The notes below the pieces were generated by a model. The model was not told the DNA's origin and did not search any database. It saw only the letters and a program-made list of their open reading frames with translations. Below, one piece after another: positions 15,005-22,200 of a stretch of DNA of 39,552 nucleotides. The position numbers and the translations under genes are program-made. How positions within the stretch are numbered: position 1 is the stretch's first letter; the number at the start of each line of letters is the position of its first letter. The stretch is from a virus: positions 1-39,552 of IMG/VR virus record IMGVR_UViG_3300031565_000132; one strand, 5' to 3'.

Positions 15005-15214
15005 ATGAACAAAGGCAAACTGAGCAACGTGCTGTTCAAGGACGCGCAAGCGTCAAAGCCTGACGTGAAGGGCGTGTGGGGTGGGCATCTCGACAGCTCG
15101 CTCACGGGCGGTCGAGGTGCGACGGCCGACGAACTCAAGGGGCATGACTGCGCCAGTATCGAAGGCGCACCAGGCGCTGGCAAGTTCGGCGCGACGAAGT
15201 TCAAGGGGAGCTAG
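15005..15214 (+). CDS. Unknown small Gly/Lys-rich protein
   Basis: 69 residues from the ATG at 15005, with AAAGGAG nine bases upstream; the longer frame from 14969 is rejected because it starts inside the previous gene. The composition is Gly- and Lys-rich with one cysteine, ending T-K-F-K-G-S. The strong ribosome-binding site argues that it is made in quantity. Function unknown. Confidence 0.6.
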   Translation: MNKGKLSNVLFKDAQASKPDVKGVWGGHLDSSLTGGRGATADELKGHDCASIEGAPGAGKFGATKFKGS

Positions 15215-15218
15215 GCCC

Positions 15219-15554
15219 ATGTTCGCGCATTACGACCTGACGCTCGACGCAAGCATTCAGTCGCTGCTGGACGCGGTGTCTCCGGGGTCGGCGGTCGGCG
15301 GGGTCAACGATGTCCCGTGCCGGTCGATCATTCTCCAGGCTGACGACGGGAACAGTAATCTCATCTTCGTGGGTGGGGCGAATCAGGATGTCAGCGCGAG
15401 CTCCCATGCGTTCCAGCTCGCTATTCCGGTGACGTCGATACCGGAGGAGCCACGCACGATCGGCGGGTTCGATACGGGGCCATTACGGCTCTCGGATTTC
15501 CGCGTCCTTGGCACCAACGCAGAGGTGCTTCACATCGGGATCATCCCGTACTAG
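15219..15554 (+). CDS. Small beta-sandwich-type virion protein
   Basis: 111 residues from the ATG at 15219, with AGGGGAG upstream. The pattern (C-R-S-I-I-L-Q-A-D-D-G, N-L-I-F-V-G, then F-D-T-G-P-L-R-L-S and V-L-H-I-G-I-I-P-Y) looks like a small beta-sandwich used as a head or tail surface module in many phages. Neighbours on both sides are other small virion-type genes. Family not proven. Confidence 0.5.
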   Translation: MFAHYDLTLDASIQSLLDAVSPGSAVGGVNDVPCRSIILQADDGNSNLIFVGGANQDVSASSHAFQLAIPVTSIPEEPRTIGGFDTGPLRLSDFRVLGTNAEVLHIGIIPY

Positions 15555-15564
15555 GAGAGAGAAC

Positions 15565-16002
15565 ATGCCACGGTATGCAGCATTCGGAGAAAAGGGCGCG
15601 GCCAGCGTTGCTCAGATCCTCGTCGTCAACGCCACCACGACCGTTCGTCGGGTCAAGGTCTACGACTACATGGTCGCCTGCATCGCCACGCCGGCGGATG
15701 CGGTCTTCACACACCAGATCAAGCGCACGTCCGCGGATCCGACCGGTGCGTCCGTGACGCCCAGTCCGCTTGACGTGGCTGATGCCATCGCGGTGGGCGC
15801 GGCGTGGGACACGGTGACCATCATCGGCACCGAAGGCGTGGTCCTGCTCGAGGTTCCGCTGAACCATCGTGCGACCTACCGCTGGGTGGCGGCTCCGGGC
15901 AGCGAGCTCGTCGGGCCGGCGACGGACAACAACGGGATCGCGGGGTCGATGCTCGCAGCGACCACGACGGACTTCGCGGGCACGATGCTGTTCGAGGAGT
16001 AG
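15565..16002 (+). CDS. Unknown beta-rich virion-type protein
   Basis: 145 residues from the ATG at 15565, with AGGAGAGAG upstream. Almost wholly beta (A-Q-I-L-V-V-N-A-T-T-T, V-V-L-L-E-V-P-L, A-T-Y-R-W-V-A-A-P-G). It ends with an acidic F-E-E. A structural protein is likely from position, but no family was recognised. Confidence 0.5.
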   Translation: MPRYAAFGEKGAASVAQILVVNATTTVRRVKVYDYMVACIATPADAVFTHQIKRTSADPTGASVTPSPLDVADAIAVGAAWDTVTIIGTEGVVLLEVPLNHRATYRWVAAPGSELVGPATDNNGIAGSMLAATTTDFAGTMLFEE

Positions 16003-16006
16003 GTCA

Positions 16007-16327
16007 GTGCTTCGACCGCAAGGGTACGCGACGATCGATGATCCCGATACTCGCAAGGTCGAGTACGACACGGCGATGTGTGGTCACTGCCAGCTCCACT
16101 TGCATGTGAAGCCTGGCAGTGGCTGCACCGTCTATCTCTTCCCGCAGGCTGACGGGCGTGTGATCGAGCAGATGGGCGCGTTCTGTCGCGTCTGCATGTC
16201 ACCCGTCTGTCTGTCGTGTGACGAGGTCGGCAACTGCATCCCGTGGGAACGATCGCTGGAGCTCGTGGAGTCGAAGCGGTCGACCATTCGCAGTGTAGAA
16301 GAGGCGCTCGGGCGTTCACTGTCGTAG
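16007..16327 (+). CDS. Zinc-ribbon protein with multiple CxxC motifs
   Basis: 106 residues from a GTG at 16007, with GAGGAG upstream overlapping the previous gene's end. Motifs C25-G-H-C28, C60-R-V-C63 and C68-L-S-C71, plus C40 and C77, give enough ligands for two zinc sites. The C-terminus is a helix (S-T-I-R-S-V-E-E-A-L-G). In a head/tail gene block this may be a small virion component or a DNA-binding regulator; I see no known family. Confidence 0.6.
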   Translation: MLRPQGYATIDDPDTRKVEYDTAMCGHCQLHLHVKPGSGCTVYLFPQADGRVIEQMGAFCRVCMSPVCLSCDEVGNCIPWERSLELVESKRSTIRSVEEALGRSLS

Positions 16328-16354
16328 GCTCTCGGGTGCCAGGAAGGTACTGGC

Positions 16355-16723
16355 ATGTCCCGGCGTGGAACGCTCGTGCTCGTGCTGCTGCTTGGCTGGA
16401 CGACGCCCCTGTACGCCCAGTCGACTGACTCCTTCCCGTTACATCTCGCCCTGGCCGGCATGATGGCCGCGCATGGGGCCGATCTCTCTACCACCATGTA
16501 TTGCCTGGGGGCGGAGACGTGCCACGAGGCCAATCCGTTCTTTGCCCCGTTGACCCGGCATCCCGCAGCGGCGGGTGCGGTCAAGATGGGCATTGCCGCA
16601 GGCACGGCCTGGGTGCTGCTGCGGCACCACGAGGAGCACCCGAAGCTGGTGTTCTGGACCTCGGTGGGACTAACGGCCTTCTACACGGGCGTCGTGATTC
16701 ACAACGCAAGGCTGGGGCGATAG
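16355..16723 (+). CDS. Secreted/membrane protein with HEANP motif (DUF5658-like)
   Basis: 122 residues. A signal peptide is clear: basic R-R, hydrophobic V-L-V-L-L-L, then cleavage at L-Y-A|Q-S near residue 21. Residues 37-62 read A-H-G-A-D-L-S-T-T then H-E-A-N-P-F. Membrane segments follow at about 73-90 and 98-116, ending V-I-H-N-A-R-L. A-D-x-x-T-T with E-x-N-P and two spans resembles DUF5658-type bacterial proteins, which I have mostly associated with soil Acidobacteria. This would be a host-derived gene between virion genes, perhaps active in the host envelope. Family assignment is from memory. Confidence 0.55.
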   Translation: MSRRGTLVLVLLLGWTTPLYAQSTDSFPLHLALAGMMAAHGADLSTTMYCLGAETCHEANPFFAPLTRHPAAAGAVKMGIAAGTAWVLLRHHEEHPKLVFWTSVGLTAFYTGVVIHNARLGR

Positions 16724-18010
16724 ATGGCGGCACTGGAAAACGCCCTCAAGTTTCTGTCCGGGTTTGAGACGGGACAGGTTAACGACTGGGTTCGGAGTAG
16801 CGGCACGGTGGCAATGGAAACCACCACCGTCAATTCAGGGGCATATAGCCTTCGTGTTAATCCGACGACGACCGCCGTTGGGTATGTCGAACACGACCTG
16901 AACGACCCGGCCTCAAACAACGACACCCTGACCGCCCGATTCTATTTTCGATACGCCACAAAGCCCACGGCAGGTAATGAAGAACTGTTCTTTGGGACGG
17001 GCGGCGGGACGGCAGTAGACGCCTTCGGATTCCGGCTCGATAGCGATGGGCATATCAATCTCTATAGCCATCCTAGTGGCGGGGGTTACACGTTACGCGC
17101 TTCGGGCACAACGGCGCTATCGGTTGATACGTGGTATCTGATTGACGTTTTTATTGAGATCACAGCAGGTGCAACCGCTGACCAAGTTGTCCTCCAGATC
17201 AATGGCGTGGAGGAGTTCAACACCACCTACGTCTTTGCGACGGGTAGTTCAGAACCGCTACCAGTCTTTCTCGGGAAGCGCGTTGACATTAACGGGCAGA
17301 CCGTTGACTTTTTCTTCGATGACTTCCGCTGCGAACGGAACCAGGACACGACTCCCACCTTCTTTGGGGAGGGGAAAATTATCGCCCGATCCCCCGAGAC
17401 TGGTACGCCAACGCACGACGCCTGGGACAAATCGACAGGGTCCGATGCGTGGTCCCTCTGGGATGGGACACCGCCAGATGGCGCGACGTTTTGCGAAAGC
17501 CCCGGCAGCGGTGATCCGCTCGCCCAGACCGCACACATCGCAGCGTTTGATAGTACGCAAACGGGGCATGGCTCCGAAACCATCAGCGGGAGTGACACGC
17601 TCAATGCGGCATCGGTGGTTGCTGCGGCCTATCGACAAAACGGTGCGGCCCGCAACCATGAGCTTCGTCGCATCATCAACTCCAATACGACCGACTCGGT
17701 AATTGGAGATGTGGGCACGGGGGCTGGATCGGATGTGCAAGAGGAGTGGTGGACGACGGACCTCACGCTTACCAACCTCAACGCGATGGAGGCGGGTGGG
17801 TATAAATATGGAGGAGCCGGTGGGCGTGACCTGGGCATCTACGACCTCTGGGTAATGGTGGACTACACGCCCTCGCCGGCCGTCGCACCAGACGATGCCG
17901 CCACCTTCAGCTATTTCCCCGATCGCGCCCGCACCGGCTCCCGCGGCCCGGTCAACACCTCGGGCATGACGCCATCCTGCCACGATGACGGTGAGGCTAT
18001 TCCCATCTAA
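16724..18010 (+). CDS. LamG/concanavalin-like tail protein
   Basis: 428 residues. Its ATG directly follows the previous stop. Residues about 10-200 form a jelly-roll lectin-like domain (L-S-G-F-E-T-G, W-Y-L-I-D-V-F-I-E-I, V-V-L-Q-I-N-G-V-E), typical of LamG/concanavalin-like sugar-binding folds. Residues about 215-390 are another beta domain. The C-terminus contains F-S-Y-F-P-D-R-A-R, a single degenerate copy of the Y-P-D unit that fills the large protein two genes downstream. The first part is visibly less GC-rich than its surroundings. Likely an exposed host-recognition or decoration protein. Confidence 0.6.
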   Translation: MAALENALKFLSGFETGQVNDWVRSSGTVAMETTTVNSGAYSLRVNPTTTAVGYVEHDLNDPASNNDTLTARFYFRYATKPTAGNEELFFGTGGGTAVDAFGFRLDSDGHINLYSHPSGGGYTLRASGTTALSVDTWYLIDVFIEITAGATADQVVLQINGVEEFNTTYVFATGSSEPLPVFLGKRVDINGQTVDFFFDDFRCERNQDTTPTFFGEGKIIARSPETGTPTHDAWDKSTGSDAWSLWDGTPPDGATFCESPGSGDPLAQTAHIAAFDSTQTGHGSETISGSDTLNAASVVAAAYRQNGAARNHELRRIINSNTTDSVIGDVGTGAGSDVQEEWWTTDLTLTNLNAMEAGGYKYGGAGGRDLGIYDLWVMVDYTPSPAVAPDDAATFSYFPDRARTGSRGPVNTSGMTPSCHDDGEAIPI

Positions 18011-19281
18011 TGGCTGACATTCAGACGGTCTACGGCACGTTCACCAAAGCCACCGGCACGGGCAATCAGTCGGTGTCGACCCTGGCCTTTCAGCCCAAGG
18101 CGGTGTTCTTCTGGTGGAATAACCATACCGCCCAGGACACGTTTGAAGACGCCGTGCGATTCGGCTGCGGCCTCTACGACGGCACCTTCCAGGTGGCGAT
18201 CTCCGCGGGGCACGCCGATGGGGGGGCGTCCGCCGACACGCTCTCCACCTTCGACGAAGCCTTCTGCATGCGCATGATGACGGAGGCCGGGTTCAACTAT
18301 GCGCGGGCGGCTGGTGTCTCCCTGGATACGAACGGCTTCACGGTGAACTGGACGATCAATAACGGCCTGGCCGAGACGGTACATTTCCTCGCCGTGGGGG
18401 GCGCGGAGGTACAGGCCAAGGTTGGCGTGGTTGATAGCGGCACGGCCGTGACGACGGTGGCCGCCACGGGCGTTGGGTTCCAGCCGTCGTGTCTGCTCCT
18501 GATGCCGGTGTGGTCCACGGCCACGACCGCGACCGGGGACTGTCGCACACCGGCCATTGGGGTCACGGACGGGGTGAACCAGGGCTGCATGGCCGCGCAC
18601 GGGGAAGACAACGTCAACCCCTCGAACACTACCCGGTATCAGCGCACGGACAAGTGTGTCGCCGCCCTGACGAACACGGGGGCGCTCCTCAAAGAGGCCG
18701 ATATCAGTTCGATGGACGCGGACGGGTTCACCCTCAACTGGACGACCAATGGCGCCCCGGATGGCGGGGTCTATTACCTAGCGATCCGCATGGCTGGGGC
18801 GTCCCCGACCGTGGGCGCCTTCACGCAGAAGACGTCGTCGGGGACCAAAGCTGTGAGCGGACTCGCGGCCGAACCGCAGACGCTGTTGTTTCTCGGCGTG
18901 GGAAACACGGCCAGCGGCGTCGTGGTCGATGGCTGCCGAGCCTCGATCGGGGCGTATCAGCCCGCCAGCGATGTGAACGGCGCCGCGTGGCACGGGTCGA
19001 CGCACGGGGTGACCCCGACGGAGGTGGTCAAGTACAACGCTTCGGCCAAGGCGGTGATCCACGCCACGCCGAATGCGACGGCCGCCAGTAGCACGATCGA
19101 GGCCGAGGCGGAGGTGTCAGCCATCGCGGGGGATGGGTTCACGCTGAACTGGACGACCGCGGATGCCGTCGCCCGCGAAGTGCTTTTTCTCAGCCTGCCC
19201 CTGGTGACGGCGCCGCCGGAAGCAGCCGACCTGTTCTGGTCGCCGCCGGTCGTGCATGTTGAAGGCGGGGCGCGTGGATGA
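18010..19281 (+). CDS. Threefold-repeat tail/decoration protein
   Basis: 423 residues; its ATG overlaps the previous TAA. It is built of three tandem beta modules. L-A-F-Q-P-K at 25-30, V-G-F-Q-P-S at 155-160 and L-A-A-E-P-Q at 285-290 are exactly 130 residues apart. Each module ends with a D/N-G-F-T-V/L-N-W-T strand (108-115, 238-245, 375-382). No family recognised. The C-terminus (L-F-W-S-P-P-V) looks like the beginning of a W-x-P repeat unit continued in the next protein. Repeated beta modules in this position suggest a fibre or surface-exposed tail appendage. Confidence 0.65.
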   Translation: MADIQTVYGTFTKATGTGNQSVSTLAFQPKAVFFWWNNHTAQDTFEDAVRFGCGLYDGTFQVAISAGHADGGASADTLSTFDEAFCMRMMTEAGFNYARAAGVSLDTNGFTVNWTINNGLAETVHFLAVGGAEVQAKVGVVDSGTAVTTVAATGVGFQPSCLLLMPVWSTATTATGDCRTPAIGVTDGVNQGCMAAHGEDNVNPSNTTRYQRTDKCVAALTNTGALLKEADISSMDADGFTLNWTTNGAPDGGVYYLAIRMAGASPTVGAFTQKTSSGTKAVSGLAAEPQTLLFLGVGNTASGVVVDGCRASIGAYQPASDVNGAAWHGSTHGVTPTEVVKYNASAKAVIHATPNATAASSTIEAEAEVSAIAGDGFTLNWTTADAVAREVLFLSLPLVTAPPEAADLFWSPPVVHVEGGARG

Positions 19282-22200
19282 CCTGGCGCGACACCGACCG
19301 GCATTCTGAGCAGACCTTCGGGCCGGTCTTTATCCCGGCAGGCACCCTCCCGGCGCCTGATACCTGGCTCCCTCGCTATCCAGACTTCGCTCGAGCAGCG
19401 GTCATCTCCGCGGCGCTGATTGCCAGCTCCGGGGTGGCGGTGAGTTCGCCGTATCCGGTGGATGCTCGCGGTCAGGTGTTCTGCCACACGCAGGAAGACG
19501 GCACGTTCTCGGAGTGGACCTCGGTTACGGCCGATGCGGACCTCACGGTCGATGCCGCCGCTGCGTTAGCGAACACGCACTATGGGATTCAGGTTGTCGT
19601 TGACGACACCACCACCCTGCAAGCGACACAGGAGTTTGACCGGGTCAACGCACGGGACACGGGTGGCTGGTCACTTCGCTATCACGCAAGTCTTGAGAAT
19701 CTAACCATCAATGTCGGGAATACGGTTGTCCCGATACGGCTCCAAGACGGAAGCGCGTTGTTCAGGTTCCAGTCGCTGATCTCAAACAACGGCGGAACGA
19801 TTCAGGTCCGAGGACAGATACACAACGACGCAGGCGCCAACCAAAACGGCACCCTGATCACGCTTGACTCGCCCACGACAGAACACGTCTTCGCGTTTAT
19901 CGCAACATGGGCATCGTCTGCGACAGCCTCAGATGGAACGCTAGAGTTTTTCATTGACGGTGTGTCGCAAGAGCTTCTGACGGGGCTCGACATCTACGAC
20001 CGGAATGGCCCAGACATCCTTCGCGCTGGGTTGTCCGGCGCGGACGGGGTGACGGCGGGCACGTTCAAGATCGATGAAGTTTGCTTTCGAGACGACACCC
20101 AGTTAATCGAGGACGCCTACCTCCCCGACTGGCGTGGCGTCTACGATGACGTCCTTCCGCACTGGACGCCTATCCATCGAGCCGAGTATCACCGAGCGTT
20201 CTTTTTAGACCCGAACAAGCCGCCATACGCACCAGCGGATCTTGCCTGGGCGCCCACGCTCAGCTACCGATTCCTACAGCCTGGCCTCCCGGCTCTCGGC
20301 AGTATCGAAGGCAGGCTCCAGGCGCCTATTCCGGTCGCGGAGCACCCCCAGTCCCTCAAAGGTGGGCACAAGCACAAGCCGGGGAAGGCGTATGGGCCAG
20401 GGCAGGAAGGCTATGCCCAGGCGCTGGCGGCCTCGTCCGGTTCGTTCGATCCAGGGATCTTCCCGCCACTACTTCCAGGCTCGGTGGCGAGCCAGGTCGC
20501 ACACTACCCCGACTGGATACCGGCGCCGCCACGGCTGCTGACCGCGGCACAGACCGCGTTTTTCCAGAGCCTTGAACCGATCGCGGCGCTCTACGACGAG
20601 TCGGAGTTCGGCTGGGCGCCAGCCTTTGACGCCCAGGTTCACCGCCGCCCAGAGGACCGCTACCAGCACCCGTCGTTCTTCGGCCCGGGCATTGAAGGCG
20701 TTGCCGATGTCGCCGCCGAGGAACTGGGCTGGCTGGCCGTCTACCCGGAGATGGCCCCCGGCCGCCGACCCATCGACTATCTGGGCCGTCTCGTCACGCC
20801 CGAGCTGCCTATCGATCCGCCGCCGCAACTGATCAACTGTGCGCGGGACTTCCTGGCCGCTGACACGACCACGTCCGCCACGGCCGAAGCCGTCGATGGG
20901 CTCTCGACCACGATCGACATTGTCCGCAGCGCCGAGATCGTCGCGTTCCTGTCGCTCGAGTCCAGCGTCGACACGTCTAACCGGGCGGGTAACTGGCGTC
21001 TCGTCATCGACAGCGAGACCGGGCCGACGATCACCCGCGAGCACAGCAACAGCAGCGACACCGGCAGCGTCGGCGTGCTGTTCCGTAGTGGGGTGCTCCC
21101 CGCCGGTACCTACACTGTCTCGGTTGAGCACTGGATCACGGGCGGGGCCGGCACGCTCACCACCGCCCAGGCCACGCTCGCCGTCATGGCGATGGAGGAC
21201 CAGGGCGGGAACCCGTTCATCAACGCCTACGACACGGTCGCCAGTGACACGACGCTCTCGGCCACCCTCGAGGACATCGACGGGCTGACGCAGGATCTCA
21301 GTCTCGACGGGACCAACTTCGTGCTCGGGGCGCTCATGGCGAGCGTCAGCAATTCCGGGGCGAACAACCTCTCCACGCTGGCCATCGACATCGCCGGTGA
21401 GGACGGCACGATCAATCGTCTGGTCTCGGGCGCGGGAGACATCGGAGCGGCGGGGGTGGTCAACCGTTCCACGGCGCGGCTCACCGGGACGCAGACGGTC
21501 AAGGGGCAGCATGCGACCGACGGCGGCACGCTGACCACCGCCCCGAGCCTCCTGTTCGGCCTGGAGCTGGGCACCAGCCCCGCGGAGATTCCCTCGTCCC
21601 ACGTCCGCGTCACCGCCGGGAGCACGACCTCGGCCAGTCTGGTCGACATCCCGGGACTGAATACCGACGTCATCCTCTCGCAGACGTCGAACATCCTGGC
21701 ACTCCTGACGCTGGATGCGACGAAGTCGTCCGGGGGCGATGCCAACTTCGCCATCCAGATCAACGGCGTCGATCAGGAGGCCATCACGCGGACGTTCGGT
21801 GGGGCCAATGATGACGGAGCCGTCGTTGTTGTCGCGCTGACCGCGGCACCCTTGGCCCCCGGGACATATACGGTCACCGCCCGCTGGTCGACGACAGGCG
21901 GGACGCTCTCGATCTTCAACGAAGCGAACCTGACCGTCCTCGCCTGCGAGCACTCGCTTCGCGTGGACGTGCCCGAGCTGAGCTGGGCGCCCACTTACCC
22001 CGACTTCGCCCGCACCCAGCAGCCAGCCGCCGAGTTCCCGGCCTTCGTCTTCGTCGGGGAGCCCGCGGATGTGCCGCCGGCCGCCGAGCGCCTGGCCTGG
22101 CTGGCTGTCTACCCCGACTTCGCTCGTGGGCTGACGCTCGACACCGCCAACCAGCCGACGGGCGCCTACGCCCCGGATGTCGACGAGATCGATGCCGTCG

